Source of the DNA: CAIOHW01 sp964432565
Lineage (GTDB): Bacteria > Bdellovibrionota > UBA1018
Assembly: GCA_964432565.1 (NCBI GenBank)
Contig: CAYSOA010000003.1
Location: 1 to 64,000 of the forward strand
Reading direction: 5' to 3'
DNA length: 64,000 nucleotides
Below the pieces are notes generated by a model. That model did no database searches, was not told the DNA's origin, and saw only the letters and a program-made list of their open reading frames with translations. The first letter of the stretch is position 1; every line of letters starts with the position of its first letter. Shown piece by piece: positions 53,356-62,319 of this stretch. The translations under genes and the position numbers were made by a program.

Positions 53356-53371
53356 AGCAATCCGAGTGCCA
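53356..53371 (-). promoter_or_regulatory. Candidate sigma-54 promoter upstream of carD
   Basis: Minus-strand TGGCACTCGGATTGCT: perfect TGGCAC and TTGCT with exact GG-N10-GC spacing. The predicted start near 53346 would give a leader of about 220 nt that runs through the sigma-70 promoter. It lies between the acyl-CoA dehydrogenase terminator and carD, outside any gene. Confidence 0.6.
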
Positions 53372-53426
53372 GCACACCCGATCTGGACCCTCCCCCCCAC
53401 AACTCCAACTCAAACGCCTGAAATCA

Positions 53427-53460
53427 CGAAAAAAAAGGGACACCTCGGCGGGTGTCCCTT
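53427..53460 (-). terminator. Intrinsic terminator of the acyl-CoA dehydrogenase gene
   Basis: GGGACAC pairs with GTGTCCC around an 8-nt loop, followed on the minus strand by eight T. It starts about 60 bp after the stop at 53521. Confidence 0.9.
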
Positions 53461-53520
53461 CCTGCTGCCTTCCATTCTCGACGGGCGGAGCCGTCAAAAC
53501 TCCATACAACCGCCCTGCAA

Positions 53521-55263
53521 CTAGTCTTTCAGGATGTCAAAGTCGCAGCGGCCACGGCCATAGGCCTCCTGAGCGATGTACTTGATCAGATCGTCATCAT
53601 TTCGATCGATCCCCACAAAGTTGGCGCGAATTCGATTCGAAGCACGATGAAAGAAGCTGCGAGTCATGGCGATCTCGAGCTCACAGGCCTCCTCTCCTCG
53701 CTTTTCAATCTGGCGAGTCACCCGGGAAACGAGACAAAGCATCGCATACAGGTCGATGGCCGTGTCGGCGATCCGCTTTTGGGCCAGCTGCATCAGGTGA
53801 ATGCTGCGTCCATGACGCCGAAGAAGTACATCGACATTCGACGCAAACTCCACTGCAAACTCTTCCAGCAGCGAGGCCTCCTTCTTCAATGCGGCATGCG
53901 CCCTGGTGATCGACTGACCGAAAATACGCTGCTTGAACTTTCGGATCGCAAAATCGCTTACCGGTCCCAGGCCCTTCAGGGGATGCTTGATGGCATCAGC
54001 AAGGCCGGCAAGCTCCTGTCCTGGCCCCTGCATTCCCGAAAGTGCGACGAATGCCCGAAGGATCTCATTCGTTCCCTCGAAAATCCGGTTGATGCGGGCA
54101 TCGCGAAGGGCCTTCTCGAAGGGATACTCCTTCATGTAGCCGAGCCCACCCCAGATCTGCAGGTTCTCGTCGACGACCTCCCAGAGCATCTCACTGGCGA
54201 ATACCTTTGAAATGGCGCTCTCCAGCGAATAATCGACTTCTCCTCGATCGATCAGGCTCGTGGTCATGTAGACCATGCTCTCGGCGGCATAGATGTTCGA
54301 CATCATGCGACCGATCTTGTCCTTGATCATCCCAAATTCGCCGATCTTCTTCTTGAACTGAACACGCTCGTTGCAATGCTCGACGGCAGACTCGAAGATT
54401 TTCTTCGCCGCGCCCACGCTACCGGCACCCAGCCCCATTCTCCCGTGATTCAGCACCCCCATTGCCACCTTGAAGCCCTGGCCGTCTCCACCAATCAGGT
54501 TCTCGATCGGAACCTTGACGTTGTCGAGATGGATGGCGTTGGTCCACGAGGCGCGAATCCCCAGCTTATGCTCTGAAGGTCCGGCACTCACGCCCTCTGA
54601 TGGCAGCTCGACGGCGAAGCACGAGACCTTCTCGATCTTCTCGCCGGTCTTCTTGTCGATGGCATCAGTCTTCGCAAAAACGGTCATGAAGTTGGCGATT
54701 CCTCCATTCGTGATCCAGAGCTTGTTTCCACTCAGAATGTAGTGCCGACCGTCATCCGAGAGAACGGCCTTGGTCTTGATTGACGCCGCGTCCGACCCGC
54801 TTCCCGGTTCGGTCAGGCAGTAGCAAGCCACCCATTCCCCACTCGCCAGCTTCGGAAGCCAGCGACGCTTCTGCTCGTCCGTTCCGAAAAGCAGCACTGC
54901 CTTGTAGCCGATGCTCTGGTGGGCACCCAGCGTGACGGCAAGGGCGCCGTCGATTCCGGCCAGCTCCTGGAATATCCGCGAATAGGCCATCTGATTGAAA
55001 CCCATTCCGCCAAAGTCTTCCGGCACTCCCAATCCCATCAGTCCGAGCTCGGCCGCTTGATTGATGATCTCCCTCGGCATCGCTCCCGCCTCATCCCACT
55101 CGCCTGCACGAACGTGGTCCTTGGCAAACTTCTGGACCGAATCGAGCACCATGCCCACGGTTTCGGCGGAGTCCGCCGCGAGCTCTGGATACGGAAACAG
55201 GAGATCCTCGCGAATCTCGCCGTAGAACATCGATTTCATCAATGAGTTGGTCGCTACTGCCAT
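53521..55263 (-). CDS. Acyl-CoA dehydrogenase (long/very-long-chain type)
   Basis: 580 aa flavoenzyme that oxidises acyl-CoA to trans-2-enoyl-CoA. Signatures: CYCLTEPGSGSDAASIKT and WITNGG (FAD contacts), GRMGLGAGSVGAA, QIWGGLGYMKEYPFEKALRDARI, and the catalytic Glu in RIFEGTNEIL. A C-terminal extension of about 170 residues after the core matches the architecture of the VLCAD/ACAD9 group. GGGGGA lies 6 bp before the ATG. It is divergent from the gsp operon across a region with two GACAAWTTGTC palindromes and is followed by a terminator. Confidence 0.95.
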   Translation of the reverse strand: MAVATNSLMKSMFYGEIREDLLFPYPELAADSAETVGMVLDSVQKFAKDHVRAGEWDEAGAMPREIINQAAELGLMGLGVPEDFGGMGFNQMAYSRIFQELAGIDGALAVTLGAHQSIGYKAVLLFGTDEQKRRWLPKLASGEWVACYCLTEPGSGSDAASIKTKAVLSDDGRHYILSGNKLWITNGGIANFMTVFAKTDAIDKKTGEKIEKVSCFAVELPSEGVSAGPSEHKLGIRASWTNAIHLDNVKVPIENLIGGDGQGFKVAMGVLNHGRMGLGAGSVGAAKKIFESAVEHCNERVQFKKKIGEFGMIKDKIGRMMSNIYAAESMVYMTTSLIDRGEVDYSLESAISKVFASEMLWEVVDENLQIWGGLGYMKEYPFEKALRDARINRIFEGTNEILRAFVALSGMQGPGQELAGLADAIKHPLKGLGPVSDFAIRKFKQRIFGQSITRAHAALKKEASLLEEFAVEFASNVDVLLRRHGRSIHLMQLAQKRIADTAIDLYAMLCLVSRVTRQIEKRGEEACELEIAMTRSFFHRASNRIRANFVGIDRNDDDLIKYIAQEAYGRGRCDFDILKD

Positions 55264-55355
55264 CTGGGTCCCCCGGTCGGCTGCTGGTTCTTGGTTGTCA
55301 GGCGCTCTGATTCTACACAGACATCCGGTCCTAAATCCAGAAGTCCGCCACCATC

Positions 55356-55407
55356 GACAAATTGTCCTTCGATTTCCTCAAACGAAGGCAGCCGTGACAA
55401 TTTGTCA
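55356..55407. promoter_or_regulatory. Paired palindromic operator/enhancer candidates GACAAWTTGTC
   Basis: Site 1 GACAAATTGTC (55356-55366) and site 2 TGACAATTTGTCA (55395-55407), centres 40 bp apart (about four helical turns). Between them CCTTCG (55366-55371) and CGAAGG (55383-55388) form a further inverted repeat. Their centres are about -214 and -174 from the predicted gspC start site. They may bind an enhancer-binding protein, or a repressor of the acyl-CoA dehydrogenase gene. Confidence 0.55.
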
Positions 55408-55548
55408 GAAGCTCCGACTCGCGAGAGACTCGGACACCAACGAGTCGCGACGCCAATTCATCGACGACCTCGCCGATCATCGTTGAAATCATTCAAGACC
55501 CGCCTCGTTCGCTGCAGCCAATTCCATGACGAATTTTTCTTTGCGATC

Positions 55549-55564
55549 TGGCACTCTCCTTGCG
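55549..55564 (+). promoter_or_regulatory. Candidate sigma-54 promoter of the gsp operon
   Basis: TGGCACTCTCCTTGCG: perfect TGGCAC and TTGC, with GG (55550-55551) and GC (55562-55563) 10 bp apart. The predicted start near 55575 gives a 24-nt leader with AGGAAAG before ATG 55599. No competing sigma-70 promoter is obvious in front of gspC. Confidence 0.65.
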
Positions 55565-55598
55565 TTGGATCTGACAGCAGGCAGGAAAGACAGCAACA

Positions 55599-56738
55599 AT
55601 GTGGAAGCAACGACTGACAAACTGGAAGAGCAGAATCATCTCGCAGGCACTGGCGGGAGCCAGAAACGTTCGCGCCCTTCTGGCGAGTCAGCGACCGCGC
55701 CTGCAGACACTGGCTGATCGAATCCAGTCCCAGGACCGGGTTCGCGATCTGCTCGAGAAGGCCAGAAGCCTGATCACGCGACCCCAGGGTTCCTCCTCCG
55801 GAGCGCCACGCAAGTGGAACTGGCGCCACCTGCTCGAACGAACGGCCGAAATCGTCCAGAAGAGAGGCGCCTCCTTCTACGGAACCGCTATCGCAGTGGC
55901 AGGATCTGCCTACTTCATCTCAGATGTCGGCGCCCTATGGATCGAGGGGCGACTTCCCGAGCCATCGGCCTCTTCAGCAACGCTTCGAGGAGCGTTTCCA
56001 GGGCGCGCCTCCAACGAACAGGACTTTGCCTCGATCTGGCAGCGAAATCTTTTCAGCAGCAAGGGCCTCATCCCCGGAGAGAGCTCACCGGCTTCCGACT
56101 CCGTCTCGGATCCGGGTGGCGCCCCACAACCCAGCAGTCTTCCCTTCAACCTGATTGGAACCCTCGTCCTTCGCAATGAGCTGAGGTCGATTGCAACAAT
56201 CGAGGACAAGGGAGCATCGCTGGTTATACCGGTCCGAATCGAGGATGAAATTCCGTCGAAGGCTAGAATTCTTTCGATCGAACCCAGTCGGGTCATCTTC
56301 CTGAATCTCGGAAACGGCCGACGGGAGTTCATTGAAATCCCCGAAGACGCGACGACGCGTCGAGTCTCCATCGGCGGAGGAACTCCCACCACGGCCGCTG
56401 TCCGAATCGAACGCGCCGGCAACAACTTCTCGGTTCCGAGGACCGATCTCGATCAGGCATTCACCAATCTCAACAGCGTCCTGACGCAGGCGAGGGCCGT
56501 TCCTCACTACGAGAACGGAGCCCCTGCGGGTTACAAGCTGTTTCAAGTGGTTCCTGACGGCTTTTTCGCGAAACTCGGGCTGAAAGACCAGGACATCATC
56601 TGTGGAATCGACGGACAGTCCGTCAACGATCCGGCCAAGGCTCTCGAACTTCTCGGCCAGCTCAAGACCGCCAATCATGTCGAACTCTGCATCAAGCGCG
56701 ACGGAAGACAACAGAACTTTGCCTATGACATTCGCTGA
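55599..56738 (+). CDS. gspC: Type II secretion system protein GspC
   Basis: 379 aa inner-membrane protein linking the assembly platform to the secretin. A longer than usual basic cytoplasmic N-tail (about 95 residues) precedes one membrane helix (FYGTAIAVAGSAYFISD). The periplasmic HR domain (FASIWQRNLF, FNLIGTLVLRNELRSIATIED) binds GspD, and a C-terminal PDZ domain (GYKLFQVVPDGFFAKLGLKDQDIICGIDG split) ends the protein. It is the first gene of gspC-J and has a sigma-54-type promoter candidate. gspD follows 22 bp later. Confidence 0.93.
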   Translation: MWKQRLTNWKSRIISQALAGARNVRALLASQRPRLQTLADRIQSQDRVRDLLEKARSLITRPQGSSSGAPRKWNWRHLLERTAEIVQKRGASFYGTAIAVAGSAYFISDVGALWIEGRLPEPSASSATLRGAFPGRASNEQDFASIWQRNLFSSKGLIPGESSPASDSVSDPGGAPQPSSLPFNLIGTLVLRNELRSIATIEDKGASLVIPVRIEDEIPSKARILSIEPSRVIFLNLGNGRREFIEIPEDATTRRVSIGGGTPTTAAVRIERAGNNFSVPRTDLDQAFTNLNSVLTQARAVPHYENGAPAGYKLFQVVPDGFFAKLGLKDQDIICGIDGQSVNDPAKALELLGQLKTANHVELCIKRDGRQQNFAYDIR

Positions 56739-56760
56739 AGACCTTCAGGAGAAGACCCCC

Positions 56761-59301
56761 ATGCGTCTGCAACAAACCCATTCCCGTTGTCCGGCCCACG
56801 AATCGGTCGTGCGTCCGATCCGCTGGATCGCCCTCGCGAGTTCTCTCGTCGCCGCGGCTGCCCTCCTTGGAATTCTCAACGGCTCGGCGCACGCCGAAGA
56901 CGAAGGGTTTGAACCCGGCGAACGCACTTTCACCAACCCCTTCGCGCCCCCTCCAGGAACCACGACCGGAGGAAGCAACTTCTTCGATGACGAAGATTTC
57001 GAGGACGAATCCCCGCAATTTCCAGTCGACATGCCGCGCCCAGCAGGAGGTCCTTCGATTGCCCCCGGAGCGACCAGGGGCGGAAACACTGCCGCTGTCC
57101 CCTCGCCTTCAAAACCCTCGGATCCGGGCGGCATCTCGATGGGAGGCACCCCCAACGGCGGCGTAATCCCCGGAAAACCGGTTCCTGCGATCAAGATCGA
57201 AGATGAGACCGGCCTCGGACAGGGAGGAAAGGAAGTCGTCACCGACTTCAACTTTCCGGAGGCGGACATCCTCGACATTGCCAAGACACTTGGCAAGCTC
57301 ACGGGCAAAAACTTCATTCTCGACAAGGACGTCAAGGGGCGAGTCACGATCATCTCGAACTCCCCCATCACGGTGGCGGATGCATGGAAGGCGTTCCTGA
57401 CCGCGCTCGACATGACGGGGTTTGCGATGATTCCGTCGGGAAACTACATCAGAATCGCCCGGCAGCGAGACGCGCGAGACAAGCAGCTCAAGACATACAC
57501 TGGGGATTACTCGCCCGAGAGTGACGCCCTGATCACCCGAGTGTTTCCGCTCAAGTACATCGATGCCGAGAACATCACACGGGTCCTTCGAAGCTTCATG
57601 CCATCCAGCTCTCGAATCATCCCGCATGACCAGACCAATACCGTCATCGTGACCGACACGGGATCAAATATCGCCAAGATCAACCGCATGCTCGAGATTC
57701 TCGACATCGAAGGCTACGACGCAGGCATCGAAGTCATTCCCGTCAAGTATGCCTCGGCAACTGAACTATCCAAGCTGATTGACACCCTGATTCCCGGCAC
57801 CACGGCAGGGGCCGGCGCAGCCGCAGGACGACGAGCCACTCCCGGATTTCGCGGGGCCCAGTTCAACGCACGCCGAACCAAGGAAGGCGGGATCATCAAC
57901 ACGATCATCGCCGACGAACGCACCAACAACCTGATTGTGCATGCCAACACCAAGGGGGCCGACCAGGTGAGGGAGCTGGTCAACAAGCTCGACCAGAAGA
58001 TCCCCGCGCAGACGGGTGGCGGCAAGGTGCATGTCGTCTACCTGCAGTTCGCAGATGCCGAACAAATTGCGACGACACTCAACAGCCTCTCCCAGTCGAC
58101 GGGAGTCCGCCCGCCGTCCGGTTCCGCCGCCGGCGGAACCGGCGTCAATCCGGTCACTTCGAGCCTGTTCGAAGGCAGCATCAAGGTTTCCGCCGACAAG
58201 GCCACGAACTCCCTCGTCATCACCGCAAGTCCGGGCGACTTCGTCACCATCCAGCGCGTGATCTCGAAGCTCGACATTCCCCGCGACGAGGTCTACGTCG
58301 AAGTCGTCATCATGGAGATGCTGATCTCCCGTGAGTTTCAATTCTCCACCAACGTGATCAACCCCGTCTCGGGAATCGGATCCACACCCAATACCGACCT
58401 ATTTTCGTTCCTTCAGAACCCTCTCTCGCAAAAGGGACTCGTTCTGGGGTTTGCGCAGGGGGCAAAGCGGACCCTGACGATTGCCGGTCAGAGCATCACG
58501 GTTTCCAGCATTCAGGGCCTGGTGAAGGCCCTTCAGACGAACAACTATGCAAACGTCCTGGCGACGCCGCAGATCCTGACGCTGGACAACACCGAGGCGA
58601 CTTTCGAAAGCGCCGAGAAGATTCCCGTTCCGTCGGTAGTGGCGATCCAGGGATCGACCAGCACTTCGGTGACGAAAGAGTCCGTGTCGCTGTCGATCAA
58701 GATCAAGCCGCAGATCAACAAGATGTCGAACTTCGTCAAGCTGGATGTCACGACCAAGCTGGCCGACATCTCGAACCGCGAGCTTCCGGCGCAAGTGCAG
58801 CAGCTCGCCTTCGCCACGACCGAACGCAACGCCCAGACGTCCGTCGTAGTGGCCGATAGCGACACGGTAGTACTGGGCGGGCTGATTCGCGACAAGATGA
58901 GTGAAGTCGTCTCGAAGGTTCCGCTGCTGGGCGACATTCCCCTGCTGGGCTGGCTGTTCCGCTCCAAGAGCAGCACCACTGAAAAGACCAACCTGCTGAT
59001 CTTCATGACGCCCCAGATCGTTCGGCAGTACGAGAAGGTTCGAACACTCCTTGATCGCAAGCTCAAGGAACGCGATGACTTCATCGAGCGGCAGGCTGGT
59101 GGACGGGACAATCTTCGCGAGTATCGCGACGACATGATCCGTCGCCTGCCCGAAATCGGAGACATCACTTCGTACAAGCCACAGACTTCGACCACGATTG
59201 ACAGCGGCATCGAAGACCAGGGTAATGTCCCGAATCCCGAGAATCCGTTCACGGGAGGACCGGACGGAACAAAGCGAGGCGGAACTGAGGAGCTGGAATA
59301 G
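56761..59301 (+). CDS. gspD: Type II secretion system secretin GspD
   Basis: 846 aa outer-membrane channel subunit. ATG 56761 has AGGAGA about 8 bp upstream. Signal peptide (ALASSLVAAAALLGILNG … AHA), then an acidic Gly/Pro-rich insert of about 110 residues before the N0 domain (DFNFPEADILDIAKTLGKL). N1-N3 ring domains follow (RVFPLKYIDAENITRVLRSF, EVIPVKYASATELSKLIDTL with an insert, VHVVYLQFADAEQIATTLNSL). The secretin core has VPLLGDIPLLGWLFRS and LLIFMTPQIV. A long charged C-tail may be the S-domain or pilotin site. The frame upstream of 56761 lies in gspC. Confidence 0.96.
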   Translation: MRLQQTHSRCPAHESVVRPIRWIALASSLVAAAALLGILNGSAHAEDEGFEPGERTFTNPFAPPPGTTTGGSNFFDDEDFEDESPQFPVDMPRPAGGPSIAPGATRGGNTAAVPSPSKPSDPGGISMGGTPNGGVIPGKPVPAIKIEDETGLGQGGKEVVTDFNFPEADILDIAKTLGKLTGKNFILDKDVKGRVTIISNSPITVADAWKAFLTALDMTGFAMIPSGNYIRIARQRDARDKQLKTYTGDYSPESDALITRVFPLKYIDAENITRVLRSFMPSSSRIIPHDQTNTVIVTDTGSNIAKINRMLEILDIEGYDAGIEVIPVKYASATELSKLIDTLIPGTTAGAGAAAGRRATPGFRGAQFNARRTKEGGIINTIIADERTNNLIVHANTKGADQVRELVNKLDQKIPAQTGGGKVHVVYLQFADAEQIATTLNSLSQSTGVRPPSGSAAGGTGVNPVTSSLFEGSIKVSADKATNSLVITASPGDFVTIQRVISKLDIPRDEVYVEVVIMEMLISREFQFSTNVINPVSGIGSTPNTDLFSFLQNPLSQKGLVLGFAQGAKRTLTIAGQSITVSSIQGLVKALQTNNYANVLATPQILTLDNTEATFESAEKIPVPSVVAIQGSTSTSVTKESVSLSIKIKPQINKMSNFVKLDVTTKLADISNRELPAQVQQLAFATTERNAQTSVVVADSDTVVLGGLIRDKMSEVVSKVPLLGDIPLLGWLFRSKSSTTEKTNLLIFMTPQIVRQYEKVRTLLDRKLKERDDFIERQAGGRDNLREYRDDMIRRLPEIGDITSYKPQTSTTIDSGIEDQGNVPNPENPFTGGPDGTKRGGTEELE

Positions 59302-59303
59302 CC

Positions 59304-61055
59304 ATGAGTGAGTCGACCAGACTGATCATCACGCAGGCAGCCTCGGCCACCCCACCGCCGGCGCCCTCGAAAGAACCCGAGAAAATCGGCCAGATCCTGC
59401 TGAAGCACACGACGCTGACACAGGAACAGCTGGACGAGGCCCTGCGCATACAGGCAGCCGAGGGCGGCCTGCTGGGTGAGATTCTGGTTCGCAGGAACCT
59501 CATCGTTCCCCATGAGCTGATGCGGGCGCTTTGCACCCAGCTGGGACTGGACTTCGTCGAGGACCTCAGGCCCAATGACATCGACGTCGCCCTCGTTCGC
59601 GAGATCCCGATCAACTATGCCAAGACCAAGGAAGTGATCCCTCTCTCCCTCGAGAACGATACCCTGCGAGTGGCGGTATCCGACCCCTTCAACGAAGCGA
59701 TTCAGGAGGACCTTCAGGTCCTGACGGGTCATCCCGTGGTGGTGTCGGTAAGCACTTCGATGCGGATCCAGGAAGCCATCAACCGGGTCTATGAGCGTAG
59801 CTCCTCGGACATCGTCGAGAAGCTCGAGGACGAGTTCGAGGAAGCCTATGACCTCGAGGGTCCGATAGACATCCTCGAAGCCACTGAGGATGACGCGCCG
59901 GTCATCAAGTTCGTGAACTCGATCCTGTTTCAGGCAGTCAAGGAAAAGGCCTCGGACATCCATATCGAACCCTTCGAAAAGGACTTCGTCGTGCGCTTTC
60001 GCGTCGATGGCGTGATGAAGGATAAGATTCGCCAGCCCAAGCGGGCCCATGCGGCCATCTCCTCGCGCATCAAGGTCATGGGCCAGCTCGACATCGCCGA
60101 GAAACGCCTCCCCCAGGATGGTCGCATCAAGATCAAGATGGCCGGAAAGGACGTCGACCTGCGCCTCTCGACGGTACCCACCAACTTCGGCGAGCGAATC
60201 GTCATGCGTATTCTTGAACAGGCCAGCACCGTTCTCGAGCTGGAGCAGCTTGGATTCTCCGCTCGAAGCCGGGAGCTGATCGAAAAGCTCATCTTCCGAA
60301 AATACGGCATCATTCTCGTTACGGGTCCAACGGGCAGCGGGAAATCGACGACCTTGTCGGCCTGCCTCGTCAAGCTCAACAACCCCGAGCGCAACATCAT
60401 GACGGTAGAGGACCCGATCGAGTACCAGATTCCGGGGATCAACCAGGTTCAGGTCAATACCAAGATTGATCTCACCTTCGCGCGAGCGCTTCGAGCCTTC
60501 CTTCGCCAGAACCCGGACATCATCATGGTCGGTGAAATCCGCGACAAGGAGACGGCCGAAATCGCCATCAATGCATCATTGACGGGTCACCTCGTTCTCT
60601 CGACGCTGCACACGAACGATGCGGCTGGTGCCGCCACACGGCTCATCGACATGGGCGTCGAGCCATTTCTGGTCGCCAGTTCGGTACTCGGGATCATTGC
60701 GCAGCGGCTGATCCGAAGAGTCTGCCAAAAGTGTCGTGAGCCCCATCAACTGACCGACTTCGAAATGCAGGAACTGGGTCTGAAGCAGGTTCCGGCCGGA
60801 TCCACCGTATACAAGGCGGTCGGATGCCCCTCCTGCTCGCATACAGGCTACTCGGGACGAACCGTGATCCATGAACTGCTGGTCGTTGATGATGCGATTC
60901 GGAGCCTGATCATCCGCAACAGCGACTCAGGAACCGTCAAGAAGAAGGCGATCGAGTCTGGAATGATCACGCTTCGTGAAGATGGAATCCAGAAAGTGCT
61001 GTCGGGCTTCACCACCGTGGACGAGCTCATGCGCGCAACCCACGCCGAGAACTGA
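59304..61055 (+). CDS. gspE: Type II secretion system ATPase GspE
   Basis: 583 aa cytoplasmic hexameric ATPase powering pseudopilus assembly. The N-terminal MshEN-type domain is at IGQILLKHTTLTQEQLDEAL and the N2 domain follows. The ATPase core has Walker A GPTGSGKSTTLSA, Asp box TVEDPIEYQIPGI, Walker B IIMVGEIRDKETAEIA and the His box LVLSTLHTNDA. A four-Cys zinc motif is present (CQKCREPHQ and CPSCSHTGYSGR). The gene starts 2 bp after gspD with GAGGAG upstream. Confidence 0.97.
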   Translation: MSESTRLIITQAASATPPPAPSKEPEKIGQILLKHTTLTQEQLDEALRIQAAEGGLLGEILVRRNLIVPHELMRALCTQLGLDFVEDLRPNDIDVALVREIPINYAKTKEVIPLSLENDTLRVAVSDPFNEAIQEDLQVLTGHPVVVSVSTSMRIQEAINRVYERSSSDIVEKLEDEFEEAYDLEGPIDILEATEDDAPVIKFVNSILFQAVKEKASDIHIEPFEKDFVVRFRVDGVMKDKIRQPKRAHAAISSRIKVMGQLDIAEKRLPQDGRIKIKMAGKDVDLRLSTVPTNFGERIVMRILEQASTVLELEQLGFSARSRELIEKLIFRKYGIILVTGPTGSGKSTTLSACLVKLNNPERNIMTVEDPIEYQIPGINQVQVNTKIDLTFARALRAFLRQNPDIIMVGEIRDKETAEIAINASLTGHLVLSTLHTNDAAGAATRLIDMGVEPFLVASSVLGIIAQRLIRRVCQKCREPHQLTDFEMQELGLKQVPAGSTVYKAVGCPSCSHTGYSGRTVIHELLVVDDAIRSLIIRNSDSGTVKKKAIESGMITLREDGIQKVLSGFTTVDELMRATHAEN

Positions 61056-61069
61056 GGAGCGGGAGGACC

Positions 61070-62287
61070 ATGGCACCCATCTTCGATTACAAGGCATTTT
61101 CAGGAGACGGAAAACCCCGCAAAGGCATCGTCGAGGCGGAGAGTGCCAAGACAGCGCGCCAGAAGCTGAAGAAGCAGGGACTCATGGTGACCGAGATCAC
61201 CGAAAAAACGGCGGCAAGGCCCAGCAGCTCGGGAGGCGTGCCGTTCTTCGGTGGAAGAGTCGGGGTCAAGGAGGTGGCCTTGATGACGCGCCAACTGGCG
61301 AGCCTGGTCAAGGCAAACATACCGCTCGTCGAGGCTCTGAACGCACTCGTCGAACAGACCGAAGTCGAAGTGCTCAAGGTCGTTCTCGAGAGGGTTCGCC
61401 AGGACGTGAATGAGGGATCGAGCCTGGCAAAGGCGCTCTCCTCGCATCCCAGAGTCTTCGACACCATCTTCGTCAACATGGTCGAGGCAGGCGAGAGTTC
61501 TGGAACCCTCGGGCTGGTTCTGCTGCGACTCGCCGACCTCAAGGAAGCGCAGATGCGCCTGAGAAACAAGGTCGTGAGCGGCATGACCTACCCCGTTCTC
61601 ATGATGGGGGTCGCCAGCCTGCTGATGGTGGGCATCTTCACCTTTGTGATTCCCAAGCTCACCAAAGTCTTCGAGTCGATGAACAAGGCCATTCCCCCGA
61701 CCACCCTGGCGCTGATGTGGCTGAGCGACTTCATCACCGAGTGGTGGTACCTGCTTCTCGCAGGACTCTTCATCGCCATCACGATTTTTTCAAAGTACAT
61801 TCGCTCCCCCAACGGACGCCCCAGATGGGATGCCTTCAAACTGAAGTCTCCCGTTTTCGGACCTCTGGTTCGGATGATCGCCATGACCCGGTTTGCCAGC
61901 ACCATGGGAACGCTGCTCGGCAGCGGAGTTCCGATTCTCACCGCGATGGCCATCGCACGAAATCTCGTCGATAATGTACCCATCTCGAATGCCATCTCGA
62001 AGGCTCGAGAGAATATCACCGAGGGACAGTCGATTGCCGACCCGCTGAAGCGAAGCGGCGAGTTTCCTCCCGTCGTCATCCATATGATCGCCATCGGCGA
62101 GAAGACGGGCGAGCTACCGGGAATGCTCAAGAACATCGCCGACACCTACGAGGAACAGGTGACGGCCAAGATCGAGGGAATGACGGCACTGATCGAGCCG
62201 GCCATGATCATCGGAATGGGCCTTGTCGTCGGCTTCATCGTGATGGCGGTCTTCGTGCCGCTTCTGGACATCAGCAATTTGAAGTAG
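61070..62287 (+). CDS. gspF: Type II secretion system inner-membrane platform protein GspF
   Basis: 405 aa. Begins FDYKAFSGDGKPRKGIVEAES, two homologous cytoplasmic helical domains (LMTRQLASLVKANIPLVEAL and MTRFASTMGTLLGSGVPILTAM), three membrane helices and the C-terminal LIEPAMIIGMGLVVGFIVMAVFVPLLD. It couples GspE motion to pilin extraction. GGGAGGA lies before the ATG, 14 bp after gspE. Confidence 0.96.
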   Translation: MAPIFDYKAFSGDGKPRKGIVEAESAKTARQKLKKQGLMVTEITEKTAARPSSSGGVPFFGGRVGVKEVALMTRQLASLVKANIPLVEALNALVEQTEVEVLKVVLERVRQDVNEGSSLAKALSSHPRVFDTIFVNMVEAGESSGTLGLVLLRLADLKEAQMRLRNKVVSGMTYPVLMMGVASLLMVGIFTFVIPKLTKVFESMNKAIPPTTLALMWLSDFITEWWYLLLAGLFIAITIFSKYIRSPNGRPRWDAFKLKSPVFGPLVRMIAMTRFASTMGTLLGSGVPILTAMAIARNLVDNVPISNAISKARENITEGQSIADPLKRSGEFPPVVIHMIAIGEKTGELPGMLKNIADTYEEQVTAKIEGMTALIEPAMIIGMGLVVGFIVMAVFVPLLDISNLK

Positions 62288-62319
62288 TGTTTCAGCCAAA
62301 CAGAACAGGAGAGAGAAAA

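Larger units (their letters stand above)
53124..53426. other. Noncoding region upstream of carD
   Basis: About 300 bp with no gene. It contains the two candidate carD promoters and, near 53270-53315, an AT-rich block upstream of the sigma-70 -35 that could act as an UP element. Confidence 0.7.
55264..55598. other. Noncoding divergent regulatory region between acyl-CoA dehydrogenase and gspC
   Basis: 335 bp without a gene. From left to right it holds a -10-like TAGAAT on the minus strand (55310-55315), two GACAAWTTGTC palindromes with a CCTTCG/CGAAGG inverted repeat between them, a CGACTCG/CGAGTCG inverted repeat (55415-55447), and a sigma-54 element before gspC. Confidence 0.75.
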
